Assembly: GCA_022712835.1 (NCBI GenBank)
Contig: JAFLJU010000318.1
Span: 1 to 34,493, forward strand
Source: Desulfobacteraceae bacterium
GTDB taxonomy: Bacteria > Desulfobacterota > Desulfobacteria > Desulfobacterales > Desulfobacteraceae
Length of the DNA: 34,493 nucleotides
Direction of reading: 5' to 3'
The position numbers and the translations under genes are program-made. Positions 19,128 through 28,066 of this stretch are shown here, piece by piece (within the stretch, counting starts at the first letter, position 1; the number at the start of each line of letters is the position of its first letter). The notes beneath the pieces were generated by a model, which saw only the letters and a list, made by a program, of their open reading frames with translations, did no database searches and was not told where the DNA came from.

Positions 19128-19403
19128 ATGCCAAGATCATTAAAAAAAGGACCCTACATTGCATCTGAACTTTTAAAGAAAGTTCTTGAAGCAAATAAGG
19201 TTAAAAACAATAAAGTCATTAAAACCTGGTCTAGAAGATCAACCATCTTCCCTGAAATGGTAGGTATTACCTTTGCCGTTCATAATGGAAAAAAATTCAT
19301 TCCTGTTTTTGTTTCTGAAAATATGGTCGGTCATAAGCTTGGTGAATTTTCACCTACAAGAACATTTTGGGGTCATGCTGGAGATAAGAAATCCAAGCGG
19401 TAA
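19128..19403 (+). CDS. rpsS: 30S ribosomal protein S19
   Basis: A 91-residue protein, normal length. S19 is in the 30S head and takes part in the bridge to the 50S subunit. [11 protein letters not shown] at the start, [16 protein letters not shown] in the centre, and the end [19 protein letters not shown] are all typical. AGGTGA precedes the ATG. rplV follows after 30 bases. Confidence 0.97.
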   Translation: MPRSLKKGPYIASELLKKVLEANKVKNNKVIKTWSRRSTIFPEMVGITFAVHNGKKFIPVFVSENMVGHKLGEFSPTRTFWGHAGDKKSKR

Positions 19404-19433
19404 TCTTCGCCTCATGATTAAAGGACTAATGAT

Positions 19434-19769
19434 ATGGAAGTAAAAGCAACTACAAGACATACAAGGACTTCAGCACTGAAGCTTCGGTTGCCAATCGCTG
19501 AAGTGAAAGGTAAAAGTGCGGGACAGGCGCTGACAATCCTTAAGTTTATGCCGGTTAAGGCTGCCGGAATCATTTACAAAACATTGCAATCAGCAATTGC
19601 CAATGCCGAGCATAACAACGAACTGGACGTGGACAAACTGGTTGTAAAGAATATCTTCGTCGATCAGGGCGCTACCATGAAACGGTTCAGACCACGCGCC
19701 AGGGGTAGAGCCAGTCGGATTTTGAAACGAACCAGTCACATAACAGTTATCGTTAGCGAAACTGTTTAA
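19434..19769 (+). CDS. rplV: 50S ribosomal protein L22
   Basis: A 111-residue protein, normal length. L22 lines the exit tunnel with a long beta hairpin; the conserved [23 protein letters not shown] segment (residues 82-104, split here as [13 protein letters not shown] and [10 protein letters not shown]) forms the tip region. The N-terminal half contains the helix with [18 protein letters not shown] precedes the ATG. rpsC follows after 16 bases. Confidence 0.96.
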   Translation: MEVKATTRHTRTSALKLRLPIAEVKGKSAGQALTILKFMPVKAAGIIYKTLQSAIANAEHNNELDVDKLVVKNIFVDQGATMKRFRPRARGRASRILKRTSHITVIVSETV

Positions 19770-19785
19770 GTAAGGAGGAACAGGC

Positions 19786-20439
19786 TTGGGCCAGAAAGTA
19801 CATCCTACCGGATTAAGATTAGGCATCATCAGGACATGGGATTCTAGATGGTATGCAGACAAAGAGTATGCTTCTTTTGTAGAAGAAGACTTCAAAGTCA
19901 GAAAATTTCTGAAAAAGAAACTTTATCATGCCGGCATATCAAAAATAGAAATCGAACGATTTTCAAAACAGATCAGACTTCGGGTGTTTGCCGCAAGACC
20001 GGGTATCATCATCGGTAAAAAAGGAGCTGAAATCGCATTGCTCAAAAAAGAACTTGAGAATATGATTGTGCCAACCGTTCTTATTGATATCAAAGAAGTC
20101 AGGCGGCCAGAAATCGACGCACAGCTTGTTGCTGAGAACATCGCCCAGCAACTGGAAAGGAGAATCGCGTTTAGACGGGCCATGAAAAGAAGCGTTTCTA
20201 CTGCCATGCGATTCGGCGCTAAAGGGATCAAGATTATTTGTTCCGGCCGTCTTGGCGGAGCAGAAATGGCAAGAACCGAATGGTACAAAGAAGGACGGAT
20301 TCCACTGCATACATTGCGGGCTGACGTGGATTACGGCTTTATAGAAGCTAAGACCACCTATGGGCTGATTGGTATCAAGACCTTTGTTTTTAAAGGTGAG
20401 GTGTTGCGTCCTGGTGAACAGGCTTTGGCGGAAAAATAG
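19786..20439 (+). CDS. rpsC: 30S ribosomal protein S3
   Basis: A 217-residue protein, normal length, starting at TTG 19786 ([13 protein letters not shown]) with a strong AAGGAGG upstream. S3 is part of the mRNA entry channel and helicase. The KH domain shows [11 protein letters not shown] with GKKG at 77-80. The C-terminal domain has [20 protein letters not shown] and the [14 protein letters not shown] signature. No later ATG fits the family, so the TTG start is well supported. Confidence 0.96.
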   Translation: MGQKVHPTGLRLGIIRTWDSRWYADKEYASFVEEDFKVRKFLKKKLYHAGISKIEIERFSKQIRLRVFAARPGIIIGKKGAEIALLKKELENMIVPTVLIDIKEVRRPEIDAQLVAENIAQQLERRIAFRRAMKRSVSTAMRFGAKGIKIICSGRLGGAEMARTEWYKEGRIPLHTLRADVDYGFIEAKTTYGLIGIKTFVFKGEVLRPGEQALAEK

Positions 20440-20461
20440 AGGTGATTAGGAGAAAAAGTAA

Positions 20462-20869
20462 ATGCTTAGTCCAAAAAATGTAAAATTCCGTAAAGAATTC
20501 CGCGGTAGAACAAAGGGAGTGCCCTCAAGGGGAAACACCCTGAGTTTCGGTGACTTCGGTCTCCAGGCGGTTGAATGCGGCTATATAAATGCAAGACAAA
20601 TAGAAGCGGCCAGAGTCGCAATGACCAGACATGCAAAAAGAGCTGGTAAAAGCTGGATCCGGTTTTTTCCTGATCATCCGGTTACAAAAAAACCTGCAGA
20701 GGTTAGGATGGGTAAGGGGAAGGGAGCAACCGATGCCTGGGTGGCAAGAATTAAACCCGGCAAGATCCTTTATGAGATGGAAGGAATTCCAAGAGACCTG
20801 GCAAAAGAAGCCCTCAGGCTTGCTGCAAGAAAACTTTCCATTAAAACACGTTTTGTGGAAAGGAGTTAA
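20462..20869 (+). CDS. rplP: 50S ribosomal protein L16
   Basis: A 135-residue protein, normal length. L16 positions tRNA in the A site of the large subunit. [16 protein letters not shown] at the start, then [32 protein letters not shown] and the [18 protein letters not shown] end are intact. TTAGGAGA precedes the ATG. rpmC follows after five bases with its Shine-Dalgarno overlapping the rplP stop region. Confidence 0.97.
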   Translation: MLSPKNVKFRKEFRGRTKGVPSRGNTLSFGDFGLQAVECGYINARQIEAARVAMTRHAKRAGKSWIRFFPDHPVTKKPAEVRMGKGKGATDAWVARIKPGKILYEMEGIPRDLAKEALRLAARKLSIKTRFVERS

Positions 20870-20874
20870 TAAAG

Positions 20875-21072
20875 ATGAAACTTGCAGAAATAAGAGAGAT
20901 GGGTGCGGATCAGGTTAAAGAGAAGCTTGTTGAACTCAAGAAAGAATTGTTCAATCTTCGTTTTCAAAATGGTGTAGGCCAACTTGAGAATACAGCGACC
21001 CTTTCAAATGTTAAGAAAGATATTGCCAGACTCTATACAATATCAAAAGAAATGAATTTAAACATTATTTAA
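20875..21072 (+). CDS. rpmC: 50S ribosomal protein L29
   Basis: A 65-residue, largely helical protein, normal length. L29 sits at the tunnel exit beside L23. The start MKLAEIREMGADQVKEKLVE and the signature KKELFNLRFQNGVGQLENTA (residues 20-39) with a conserved KKDIARLYT segment are typical. AAAGGAG precedes the ATG and lies at the end of rplP. rpsQ follows after 18 bases. Confidence 0.96.
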   Translation: MKLAEIREMGADQVKEKLVELKKELFNLRFQNGVGQLENTATLSNVKKDIARLYTISKEMNLNII

Positions 21073-21090
21073 TGTAAGAGTTATATAGAT

Positions 21091-21351
21091 ATGGAAAATA
21101 TTCAAAATAATAAAAAAGAGCTCATGGGGCTGATTGTATCTGATAAGATGGATAAATCAGTGGTTGTCAGGGTCGAAAGATTCATTCAACATAAAGTTTA
21201 TAAAAAGTTCATCAGACGGTACAAAAAGTATCATGCACATGATGAAACAAATGAGTGCCAGATTGGTGATGAAGTCAAGATCATCGAGACCAGGCCTTTG
21301 AGTAAGCTTAAGCGGTTCCGGGTGACCGAGATCGTTAAAAAAGCAGTATAG
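21091..21351 (+). CDS. rpsQ: 30S ribosomal protein S17
   Basis: An 86-residue protein, normal length. S17 is an OB-fold primary binder of the 5' domain of 16S r[23 protein letters not shown], the [16 protein letters not shown] segment and [20 protein letters not shown] are intact. The start is preceded by TAAGAG, a modest site. An eight-residue Asn/Lys-rich N-terminal tail precedes the conserved part. Confidence 0.96.
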   Translation: MENIQNNKKELMGLIVSDKMDKSVVVRVERFIQHKVYKKFIRRYKKYHAHDETNECQIGDEVKIIETRPLSKLKRFRVTEIVKKAV

Positions 21352-21367
21352 CGAAAGGAGTTACTAA

Positions 21368-21736
21368 ATGATTCAAACCGAAAGCAGACTTACTGTGGCA
21401 GATAACTCCGGCGCAAAAGAACTGTACTGCATTAAAGTACTGGGCGGGTCCAAACGAAGGTACGCCAGCATAGGAGATATCATAGTCGTTTCTGTCAAAG
21501 AGGCAATCCCCAATGCAAAGGTTAGCAAGGGGGACGTTGTCAGGGCAGTCATTGTAAGAACTAAAAAAGAGATTGCCAGGCCAGACGGGTCATCCATTAG
21601 ATTTGATGACAACTCTGCAGTAATCTTAAGTAAAAATAATGAACCGATAGGCACCCGTATTTTTGGTCCGGTGGCAAGAGAATTAAGGGCTAAAAGATTT
21701 ATGAAAATAGTCTCTCTGGCCCCTGACGTACTATAA
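21368..21736 (+). CDS. rplN: 50S ribosomal protein L14
   Basis: A 122-residue protein, standard length. L14 forms intersubunit bridges and contacts L19. [20 protein letters not shown] at the start, the signature ...[20 protein letters not shown], then [31 protein letters not shown] are intact. AAAGGAG precedes the ATG. In E. coli this is the first gene of the spc operon, but here no promoter is visible in the 16-base gap after rpsQ, so S10 and spc genes appear to be one unit. Confidence 0.97.
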   Translation: MIQTESRLTVADNSGAKELYCIKVLGGSKRRYASIGDIIVVSVKEAIPNAKVSKGDVVRAVIVRTKKEIARPDGSSIRFDDNSAVILSKNNEPIGTRIFGPVARELRAKRFMKIVSLAPDVL

Positions 21737-21761
21737 TGATCGGGTTATTGGAGAAAAATTC

Positions 21762-22091
21762 ATGGAAGCTGTAAAAATAAGAATTAAAAAAGATGACAAG
21801 GTTAAGGTACTCACCGGAAAAGACAAGGGTAAGATCGGGAAAGTATTGAAAGTTGTCAAAAAAACCAACCGCGTTGTTGTTGAAAACATTAACGTTGTGA
21901 AAGTCCATCAGAGACCTACGCAGGCAAATCCACAGGGTGGCATTGTTGATAAAACCATGCCGATTAATGTGTCCAATCTTATGGTCATGTGTAACTCCTG
22001 TGTGAAAGCTACTCGGATTGGAATCAAACAACTGGAAGATGGTAAACGGGTCAGAATCTGCAAAAAATGTAACCAGCAGATAGATTCATAA
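21762..22091 (+). CDS. rplX: 50S ribosomal protein L24 with a zinc-ribbon-like C-terminus
   Basis: A 109-residue protein. L24 is an assembly initiator of the 50S subunit. The KOW motif is near the start: [21 protein letters not shown] (residues 6-26, split at [12 protein letters not shown]). The C-terminal part carries CNSC (77-80) and CKKC (100-103), a Cys4 pattern not found in E. coli L24 but seen in some other phyla, probably a zinc ribbon. TTGGAG precedes the ATG. Confidence 0.96.
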   Translation: MEAVKIRIKKDDKVKVLTGKDKGKIGKVLKVVKKTNRVVVENINVVKVHQRPTQANPQGGIVDKTMPINVSNLMVMCNSCVKATRIGIKQLEDGKRVRICKKCNQQIDS

Positions 22092-22112
22092 GACCAAAGC
22101 CGGAGAGAATAA

Positions 22113-22652
22113 ATGACCACTCTTAAGGAAAAATATATTAACGAAGTTGTTCCCAAGCTTAGAGAAACCTTTAAATATGAAAATATTTCACAGGTACCTA
22201 AGATTGAGAAAATCGTATTAAACATGGGATTGGGTGAAGCGGTAAGAAATCCAAAAATTGTTGAAGTCGCCGCCCAGGAACTGACATTGATCGCTGGTCA
22301 AAAAACGGTTGTGACAAGGGCCAAAAAACCCATTGCCAACTTTAAATTGCGAGCGGATCTCCCCATCGGTTGTAAGGTTACCCTGCGCCGTGGGAAAATG
22401 TATGATTTTTTTGAAAGACTTGTTAATATAGCACTACCTCGTGTGAGGGATTTTAGAGGAATACCAAGTAAATCCTTTGATGGCCGTGGCAATTTTTCCA
22501 TGGGTATCACGGAACACATTATATTCCCTGAAATTGACTATGATAAGACCGAGAGTATTAAGGGTCTTAATATTACAGTTGTTACCACAGCTAAAACCGA
22601 TGAAGAAGGCAGAGTTTTCCTGAAACTTATGGGAATGCCCTTCAAAAACTAA
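22113..22652 (+). CDS. rplE: 50S ribosomal protein L5
   Basis: A 179-residue protein, standard length. L5 binds 5S rRNA and helps form the central protuberance, also contacting S13. The signature [16 protein letters not shown] (residues 29-44), then [20 protein letters not shown] and the end [12 protein letters not shown] are intact. CCGGAG precedes the ATG. The following gene uses TTG after a strong AAGGAGG. Confidence 0.97.
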   Translation: MTTLKEKYINEVVPKLRETFKYENISQVPKIEKIVLNMGLGEAVRNPKIVEVAAQELTLIAGQKTVVTRAKKPIANFKLRADLPIGCKVTLRRGKMYDFFERLVNIALPRVRDFRGIPSKSFDGRGNFSMGITEHIIFPEIDYDKTESIKGLNITVVTTAKTDEEGRVFLKLMGMPFKN

Positions 22653-22671
22653 GGTTCTCAAGGAGGAAAGC

Positions 22672-22857
22672 TTGGCTAAAAAATCTTTAATCGCAAAAGC
22701 GGGCAGAACACCAAAATTTGCTGTACGTGCGTATAACAGATGCCCCTTATGCGGTAGACCAAGAGGATTTATCAGAAAAGCTGGTATTTGCAGAATTTGT
22801 TTCCGGACACTTGCTTCTCAAGGCAATTTACCCGGCGTTACCAAATCAAGTTGGTAA
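22672..22857 (+). CDS. rpsN: 30S ribosomal protein S14, zinc-binding short form
   Basis: A 61-residue protein beginning at TTG 22672, with AAGGAGG nine bases upstream. The four cysteines C24, C27, C40 and C43 ([11 protein letters not shown] and CRICFR) make it the short, zinc-binding S14 type rather than the longer cysteine-free E. coli type. S14 is in the 30S head near S3 and S10. A 79-base AT-rich gap with an inverted repeat separates it from rpsH. Confidence 0.97.
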   Translation: MAKKSLIAKAGRTPKFAVRAYNRCPLCGRPRGFIRKAGICRICFRTLASQGNLPGVTKSSW

Positions 22858-22870
22858 AACACTATTCTAC

Positions 22871-22909
22871 AATAAAATTTCAATAACAAATTTGAAACCA
22901 AATTTTATT
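22871..22909 (+). repeat. Inverted repeat in the rpsN-rpsH spacer
   Basis: AATAAAATTT (22871-22880) and AAATTTTATT (22900-22909) are exact reverse complements 19 bases apart, in the longest spacer of the spc genes. No T tract directly after. In a very AT-rich stretch chance is possible; it might be an mRNA hairpin that limits or protects rpsH. Confidence 0.4.
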
Positions 22910-22936
22910 ACCAGCGGATTTTAAGGAGATTAAAAA

Positions 22937-23335
22937 ATGGCAATTAGTGATCCAATTGCAGACATGCTAACTAGCATAAGAAATGGTGGAAAAGCAAGTC
23001 TTGCTCAAGTGGATATCCCCGGATCAACGATCAAAGTTGAATTGGTCCGGGTGCTTAAAGAACAAGGATATATCAAAGATTACAAATTCCTTGAGAATGA
23101 GACACAGGGAGTCCTGCGTATCTATCTAAAATATGTTTCTGAAGGCAAACCCACAATTTATGGTATTGACAGAGTCAGTAAACCTTCCTGCAGGGTTTAC
23201 AACAAGGCAAAACAGATTAAGCCGGTTTTAAACGGCCTGGGTATCTCCATCGTTTCAACTTCTAAGGGGTTGATGACGGATAAACAGGCTAAAGAAGCGA
23301 ACGTCGGCGGTGAAATTCTTTGTAACGTATGGTAA
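22937..23335 (+). CDS. rpsH: 30S ribosomal protein S8
   Basis: A 132-residue protein, standard length. S8 organises the 16S rRNA central domain, and in E. coli represses the spc operon by binding an rRNA-like site near rplE. DPIADMLTSIRNG at the start, RVSKPSCRVYNKAKQIKPVL and STSKGLMTDKQAKEANVGGE at the end are typical. TAAGGAG precedes the ATG. I did not recognise an S8 operator by eye. Confidence 0.97.
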   Translation: MAISDPIADMLTSIRNGGKASLAQVDIPGSTIKVELVRVLKEQGYIKDYKFLENETQGVLRIYLKYVSEGKPTIYGIDRVSKPSCRVYNKAKQIKPVLNGLGISIVSTSKGLMTDKQAKEANVGGEILCNVW

Positions 23336-23349
23336 GACAGGAGTAAAAT

Positions 23350-23895
23350 ATGTCTAGAATAGGAAAACAGCCGGTTCAGCTTCCAGATAAGGTAGTTATT
23401 ACCCTTGATGGAGACACGATTCTTGTAAAAGGGCCTAAAGGCCAGCTTGATCGAAAACTTCACCCGGCAATTGATATAGAAATAAATGATAATGTTTTAA
23501 ATGTTAAAACAGATCTCACTGATAAGAAAAAATTGGCGCTTCAAGGACTTTTCAGGTCTTTGATCTTTAATATGGTCACCGGTGTAACTACGGGATATGA
23601 AAAGAAGCTTCTGCTTTCAGGAATCGGATATCGTGCTGAAACAAGCGGAAAAAAACTTGTACTGAATGTCGGATATTCAAATCCGGTTAATTTTGAGCTT
23701 CCCGACGGAATCTCTGCCAGTGTTGAGAAAAATACAGAAATTACATTGACTTGTATTGACAAAGAACTTCTTGGCCAGGCGGCAGCCAATATCAGAGCCA
23801 TAAGACCTCCCGAGCCCTACAAAGGCAAAGGCATTATGTATTCGGATGAAAGAATTATCAGAAAAGCTGGTAAGACTGCTGGTAAAGACAAATAG
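23350..23895 (+). CDS. rplF: 50S ribosomal protein L6
   Basis: A 181-residue protein, standard length. L6 lies near the factor-binding site and the sarcin-ricin loop. [15 protein letters not shown] at the start, [10 protein letters not shown], then [20 protein letters not shown] and the C-terminal signature [21 protein letters not shown] are intact. ACAGGAG precedes the ATG. rplR follows after 17 bases. Confidence 0.97.
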   Translation: MSRIGKQPVQLPDKVVITLDGDTILVKGPKGQLDRKLHPAIDIEINDNVLNVKTDLTDKKKLALQGLFRSLIFNMVTGVTTGYEKKLLLSGIGYRAETSGKKLVLNVGYSNPVNFELPDGISASVEKNTEITLTCIDKELLGQAAANIRAIRPPEPYKGKGIMYSDERIIRKAGKTAGKDK

Positions 23896-23912
23896 GTGGG
23901 AAACTAAAGATT

Positions 23913-24281
23913 ATGGGAAATACATCACCAAGGCTTGTATCAAGGCTTAAAAGAAAAAGACGAATCAGAAAGAGTATTTTTGGAAAGCAGGATCGTCCGA
24001 GAATGAGTGTTTTCAGAACTGCAAAACATATTTATGCACAGATCGTTGATGACACAAAAGGGGTAACTCTTGTATCGGCATCTACCATGGATAAAGAATA
24101 CAAAGAAAATCCTGTGACCGGTAAAAAACAGGATGTTGCAAAAGCGGTTGGAAACCTTATCGGCAAAAGAGCTATGGATAAAGGAATTACACAAGTTGTT
24201 CTGGACAGGAACGGTTTCCTCTATCACGGTCGTATCAAAGCGCTTTCAGACGCGGCCCGCGAAGCCGGTTTGATATTCTAA
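23913..24281 (+). CDS. rplR: 50S ribosomal protein L18
   Basis: A 122-residue protein, standard length. L18 binds 5S rRNA together with L5. The basic N-terminus ([18 protein letters not shown]), [20 protein letters not shown], and the end [27 protein letters not shown] ([17 protein letters not shown]) are typical. The ribosome binding site is weak (GGTGGGAAA), 13 bases upstream of ATG. Confidence 0.96.
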   Translation: MGNTSPRLVSRLKRKRRIRKSIFGKQDRPRMSVFRTAKHIYAQIVDDTKGVTLVSASTMDKEYKENPVTGKKQDVAKAVGNLIGKRAMDKGITQVVLDRNGFLYHGRIKALSDAAREAGLIF

Positions 24282-24297
24282 ATAAGGAGGAAGACCC

Positions 24298-24795
24298 TTG
24301 GCAAGACAAGAAAAGATGGAAGATAGTGGATTAATAGATAAGGTTGTACGAATCAACCGTGTTGCAAAAGTTGTAAAAGGTGGTCGAAATTTTACCTTTA
24401 GTGCTTTGGTCGTGGTTGGGGATGGTGAAGGAAGTGTAGGTTACGGTCTAGGAAAAGCCAAAGAAGTTCCTGAAGCGATAAAAAAGGGTACGGAAAAAGC
24501 CAAACGAAATATGGTTAAAATTTCCCTTTTAAATGGTACAGTACCTTTTGAGGTTGTCGGTCACGCCGGCGCCGGTCGCGTACTTCTGAAACCCGCTTCT
24601 CCTGGAACAGGACTGATAGCAGGTGGCGGTATTCGTGCGGTTCTTGAGGCGGTAGGTGTTACGGACATCCTTACCAAATGTATCGGTACCCACAACACCC
24701 AAAATATTGTCAGAGCAACCATGGCTGGTCTCCAGTCTCTTTGTTCCAAGGAAGAAGTTGCTAGAAGACGTGGTCTTAGACCTGAAGATATATAA
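24298..24795 (+). CDS. rpsE: 30S ribosomal protein S5
   Basis: A 165-residue protein starting at TTG 24298 after a strong AAGGAGG. S5 contacts the mRNA path and contributes to decoding accuracy. The double-stranded RNA-binding-like N-terminal domain has [20 protein letters not shown] (17-36) and the family signature [36 protein letters not shown] and [16 protein letters not shown] follow. rpmD comes after 11 bases. Confidence 0.97.
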   Translation: MARQEKMEDSGLIDKVVRINRVAKVVKGGRNFTFSALVVVGDGEGSVGYGLGKAKEVPEAIKKGTEKAKRNMVKISLLNGTVPFEVVGHAGAGRVLLKPASPGTGLIAGGGIRAVLEAVGVTDILTKCIGTHNTQNIVRATMAGLQSLCSKEEVARRRGLRPEDI

Positions 24796-24806
24796 AGAGG
24801 CTTGCA

Positions 24807-24989
24807 ATGACTGAAAAAGTGAAAATTACACAGATAAGAAGCACCATCGGTCGTCCCGCTGTGCAAGGACGAATTATTCGATCCCTTGGCATCAGACGGA
24901 TGCATCATACGGTAGAGCATAAAAATGATCCTGTCATAATAGGACAGATTAACAAAGTTTCACACCTGGTGAAAGTAGAGGAGGTGTAA
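24807..24989 (+). CDS. rpmD: 50S ribosomal protein L30
   Basis: A 60-residue protein, standard bacterial length. VKITQIRSTIGRPAVQGRII (residues 4-23), SLGIRRMHHTVEHKNDPVIIG and the end INKVSHLVKVEE match the family. L30 is a small 50S protein bound to 23S rRNA. AAGAGG precedes the ATG. rplO starts one base after the stop, and its Shine-Dalgarno lies in the last rpmD codons. Confidence 0.96.
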   Translation: MTEKVKITQIRSTIGRPAVQGRIIRSLGIRRMHHTVEHKNDPVIIGQINKVSHLVKVEEV

Positions 24990-24990
24990 T

Positions 24991-25425
24991 ATGCAGCTTC
25001 ATGATTTAGCACCTGCTCCCGGGAGCAGAAAAAAACGAAAAAGAATTGGTAGAGGCCCGGGTTCCGGTATGGGTAAAACTTCCGGCAAGGGACACAAAGG
25101 TCTTAAGGCCCGTTCCGGCGGAAATGTAAGACCCGGATTTGAAGGTGGTCAGATGCCAATCTATAGAAGGCTTCCCAAAAGAGGCTTTACCAATATATTT
25201 AAAAAGCAATATGCTGTTTTAAATATTCGTGATCTGGAAAGATTTGATGATGGGGCAACCATAGATATGGATGCCCTAAGACAGGTCGGTCTGGTCAAAG
25301 GTAAAGTTGACGGAGCAAAGCTTCTCGGAAATGGCGACACACAAAAGAAATTTGTTTTAAAGGCTATTCTTGTCTCCAAAACGGCTAAAGAAAAGATCGA
25401 ATCGGCTGGCGGAAGCATAGAATAA
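24991..25425 (+). CDS. rplO: 50S ribosomal protein L15
   Basis: A 144-residue protein, standard length. L15 is a late-assembly 50S protein with an extended basic N-terminus: LAPAPGSRKKRKRIGRGPGS followed by GKTSGKGHKGLKARSGG and FEGGQMPIYRRLPKRGF. A strong GGAGGTG precedes the ATG and overlaps the end of rpmD. secY follows after 47 bases. Confidence 0.97.
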   Translation: MQLHDLAPAPGSRKKRKRIGRGPGSGMGKTSGKGHKGLKARSGGNVRPGFEGGQMPIYRRLPKRGFTNIFKKQYAVLNIRDLERFDDGATIDMDALRQVGLVKGKVDGAKLLGNGDTQKKFVLKAILVSKTAKEKIESAGGSIE

Positions 25426-25472
25426 GGCATGTGTCAAATAATTGATATCAAAGTGATGTAAGGATATTATTA

Positions 25473-26792
25473 ATGATCGAGAACAGCTACCAGAATTTAT
25501 TTAAACTTCCTGATCTCAAACGGAAACTATTGGTTACACTTGCATTATTGTTTGTGTATCGTGTCGGTGTTCATGTGCCGACACCCGGGATTGATGGGGC
25601 AGCATTGTCTTCCTTTTTTGCATCTGCATCAGGGACCTTATTCTCAATGTTTAATATGTTCTCAGGAGGCGCTTTGGAAAGATTATCCATTTTTGCCCTT
25701 GGGATAATGCCTTATATCAGTTCATCTATTATTCTAGAATTAATGACTGTGGTGGTTCCCCATCTTGAGCAATTGAAAAAAGAAGGGGATGCGGGGCGTA
25801 AGAAGAAAACCCAGTATACTCGATATGGAACGGTTGTCCTTAGTATTATTCAAGGGTTCGGCATCAGTGTGGGGCTTGAAGCAATGTCTTCTCCTGCTGG
25901 CGTTGCCATCGTGCCATATCCGGGATGGGGATTCCGTTTGGTTACCATTATCACCTTGACGGCTGGTACTGCATTTATTATGTGGTTGGGGGAACAGATT
26001 ACCGAGCGAGGTATCGGTAACGGTATCTCCTTGATAATTTTTGCGGGTATTGTTGCCAACATGCCGTCAGCTTTAGGAAATACAGTTCGATTGATGAGTA
26101 CCGGTGAGATGGGCGTTTTCTCGCTCATCCTGCTGATTGTTCTGATGGTGGGTGTTGTCGCCTGTATCATTTATATGGAACAGGCCCAGCGTCGGATACC
26201 GGTGCACTACGCAAAGCGTGTTGTGGGTCGCAAAATGTATGGAGGACAGACATCTCATCTTCCATTGAAGATTAATACAGCCGGTGTAATTCCACCGATT
26301 TTTGCATCTTCTATTATCATGTTTCCGACCACTTTGGCGCAGTTTATTAATATGCCGATTATGCAGACGATTGCGGCCTTGTTCAGTCCTGGTACCGTCT
26401 GGTACTATCTTCTATACATCGGATTTATCATCTTTTTCTGCTTTTTTTATACAGCGGTTCAGTTTAATCCAGACGATGTCGCTGAAAATATGAAAAAGAA
26501 CGGGGGATATATTCCTGGCATTAGACCTGGGAAAAAGACCTCTGAATACATTGACAAGGTTTTGACACGAATTACCGTTGGCGGCGCCCTTTATGTTTCA
26601 GCCGTCTGTGTTCTGCCAACCATGCTGATGAATAAATTCAATGTTCCGTTTTTTTTCGGCGGTACTGCCCTATTGATAGTAGTTGGTGTTTCTATCGATA
26701 CCATTTCCCAGATTGAGTCCCATCTGATATCTGGTAATTATGACGGCTTTATGGGAAGGTCTGGAGCAAAACGAATCAAGGGTAGATCCTGA
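25473..26792 (+). CDS. secY: Preprotein translocase subunit SecY
   Basis: A 439-residue membrane protein, normal length. SecY is the channel of the general secretory pathway and partners SecE (2116-2472). It has ten apparent membrane helices. Landmarks: RVGVHVPTPGID before the plug, FSGGALERLSIFALGIMPYISS-type segment (SIFALGIMPYISSSI), GIGNGISLIIFAGI, QAQRRIPVHYAKRVVGRKMYGG split at RIPVHYAKRV, and PGIRPGKKTSEYI in the last cytoplasmic loop. TAAGGA precedes the ATG. In many bacteria adk and map follow; here infA comes next after 37 bases. Confidence 0.97.
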   Translation: MIENSYQNLFKLPDLKRKLLVTLALLFVYRVGVHVPTPGIDGAALSSFFASASGTLFSMFNMFSGGALERLSIFALGIMPYISSSIILELMTVVVPHLEQLKKEGDAGRKKKTQYTRYGTVVLSIIQGFGISVGLEAMSSPAGVAIVPYPGWGFRLVTIITLTAGTAFIMWLGEQITERGIGNGISLIIFAGIVANMPSALGNTVRLMSTGEMGVFSLILLIVLMVGVVACIIYMEQAQRRIPVHYAKRVVGRKMYGGQTSHLPLKINTAGVIPPIFASSIIMFPTTLAQFINMPIMQTIAALFSPGTVWYYLLYIGFIIFFCFFYTAVQFNPDDVAENMKKNGGYIPGIRPGKKTSEYIDKVLTRITVGGALYVSAVCVLPTMLMNKFNVPFFFGGTALLIVVGVSIDTISQIESHLISGNYDGFMGRSGAKRIKGRS

Positions 26793-26829
26793 TTAACGAT
26801 TCTAAACCAATAGGAGATGAAATAAGATT

Positions 26830-27048
26830 ATGGCAAAAGAAGAACCCATCAAAGTTGACGGGAAAGTATTAGAAACGCTGCCAAATGCCATGTTCAAAGT
26901 TGAGTTGGAAAACAAGCATGTTCTGCTGGCTCATATTTCCGGGAAAATGAGAATGCATTTTATCAAGATTCTACCCGGGGACAGGGTGACAGTTGAAATA
27001 TCACCCTATGATTTAAGCCGGGGCAGAATTACATATAGATTCAAATAA
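26830..27048 (+). CDS. infA: Translation initiation factor IF-1
   Basis: A 72-residue S1/OB-fold protein, standard length. IF-1 occupies the 30S A site during initiation. [20 protein letters not shown] (1-20), [20 protein letters not shown], and [21 protein letters not shown] are highly conserved. TAGGAG lies 13 bases upstream of the ATG. It stands between secY and rpmJ, as in Gram-positives and deltaproteobacteria but without the usual adk-map before it. Confidence 0.97.
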   Translation: MAKEEPIKVDGKVLETLPNAMFKVELENKHVLLAHISGKMRMHFIKILPGDRVTVEISPYDLSRGRITYRFK

Positions 27049-27058
27049 TTTTTTACCA

Positions 27059-27092
27059 AAAAAATACAAATTGATAAAAAATACAAATTGAT
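27059..27092 (+). repeat. Tandem duplication upstream of rpmJ
   Basis: The 17-base unit AAAAAATACAAATTGAT occurs twice in a row (27059-27075 and 27076-27092), in the infA-rpmJ spacer just before the rpmJ Shine-Dalgarno TTAGGAG. Both copies are identical, suggesting a recent slippage duplication. Confidence 0.85.
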
Positions 27093-27107
27093 ATTAGGAG
27101 CAAATGG

Positions 27108-27221
27108 ATGAAAGTTAGAGCATCTGTTAAAAAAATTTGCAGAGATTGCAAAGTGATTAAAAGACGTGGTGTCATAAGAGTCATTTGTATAAACAAACGC
27201 CATAAACAGCGTCAGGGATAG
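27108..27221 (+). CDS. rpmJ: 50S ribosomal protein L36, zinc form
   Basis: A 37-residue protein: [20 protein letters not shown] then [17 protein letters not shown]. Cys11, Cys14, Cys27 and His32 are the zinc ligands of the standard L36. TTAGGAG lies eight bases before the ATG. It is the expected small gene between infA and rpsM. L36 is among the last proteins added to the 50S subunit. Confidence 0.97.
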   Translation: MKVRASVKKICRDCKVIKRRGVIRVICINKRHKQRQG

Positions 27222-27233
27222 GGGGAAGGAAAT

Positions 27234-27602
27234 TTGGCACGTATTGCAGGAGTAGATTTACCAAGAGATAAACACGCATGGATCGCCTTGACCTATATTT
27301 ATGGTATCGGAGGCAACAGATCAAAGTTGATACTGGAAAAAACAGGTATTGATCCTACAACAAAAGCAAATGATCTTACAGAAGTTCAGGTGAATGAGAT
27401 TAGAAAAGTCATTGATGCTGAATACAAAGTTGAGGGTGAGCTTAGGTCAGAAGTATCCATGAATATCAAGCGATTGATGGATCTCGGGTGTTACAGAGGT
27501 CTTCGTCATCGTAGAGGGCTTCCCTGTCGTGGTCAGCGGACCAGTACAAATGCCAGGACCCGAAAAGGCCCGAAGCGAACAGCAGTTAAAAAGAAAAAGT
27601 AG
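27234..27602 (+). CDS. rpsM: 30S ribosomal protein S13
   Basis: A 122-residue protein starting at TTG 27234 ([20 protein letters not shown]) with GGGGAAGGA upstream. S13 is in the 30S head, contacts P-site tRNA with its C-terminal tail and bridges to L5. [31 protein letters not shown] and the basic end [11 protein letters not shown] are typical. It opens the alpha-type gene set rpsM-rpsK-rpsD-rpoA-rplQ. Confidence 0.97.
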   Translation: MARIAGVDLPRDKHAWIALTYIYGIGGNRSKLILEKTGIDPTTKANDLTEVQVNEIRKVIDAEYKVEGELRSEVSMNIKRLMDLGCYRGLRHRRGLPCRGQRTSTNARTRKGPKRTAVKKKK

Positions 27603-27627
27603 TATAATTTAAAAAGGTACTAATGTA

Positions 27628-28023
27628 ATGGTAAAAAAGACTAAAAAAGCGGCATCCAAAAAACGAGTGCGAAAGAATATTTCCACAGGTATTGTGCATA
27701 TTCAATCCACGTTTAACAATACCATTGTCACAATTGCCGATGAAAATGGCAACACCATATCATGGTCCAGTTCAGGAGTTCAGGGATTTAAAGGTTCCAG
27801 AAAAAGTACTCCTTTTGCTGCTAAACTTGTGGCTGAAGATGCCGGGGCAAAAGCCATGGAGCATGGGCTTAAAAATATCGGCGTATATGTAAAAGGGCCC
27901 GGACCTGGAAGAGAATCTGCTTTAAGAGCGCTTCACGCACTTGGATTCAATATTTCCATGATCAAGGATGTTACACCGGTTCCCCATAATGGATGCCGGG
28001 CGCCTAAAAGAAGAAGAGTATAA
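27628..28023 (+). CDS. rpsK: 30S ribosomal protein S11
   Basis: A 131-residue protein, normal length. S11 lies on the 30S platform near the mRNA exit. The N-terminus is lysine-rich; then [58 protein letters not shown] and the end [12 protein letters not shown] are intact (the usual NGCRPPK has Ala in place of one Pro). AAAAGG precedes the ATG. Confidence 0.97.
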   Translation: MVKKTKKAASKKRVRKNISTGIVHIQSTFNNTIVTIADENGNTISWSSSGVQGFKGSRKSTPFAAKLVAEDAGAKAMEHGLKNIGVYVKGPGPGRESALRALHALGFNISMIKDVTPVPHNGCRAPKRRRV

Positions 28024-28066
28024 ATACAATAGAATTAAGCTCTTGGAGTGATAAAGGAGGAGAACG

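Noticed and set aside
25442..25470. TTGATA-17-TATTAT just before secY
   Set aside because: The spacing is ideal, but the -10 box ends two bases before the secY ATG, so a transcript would start inside the gene. It overlaps the ribosome binding site and is probably chance.
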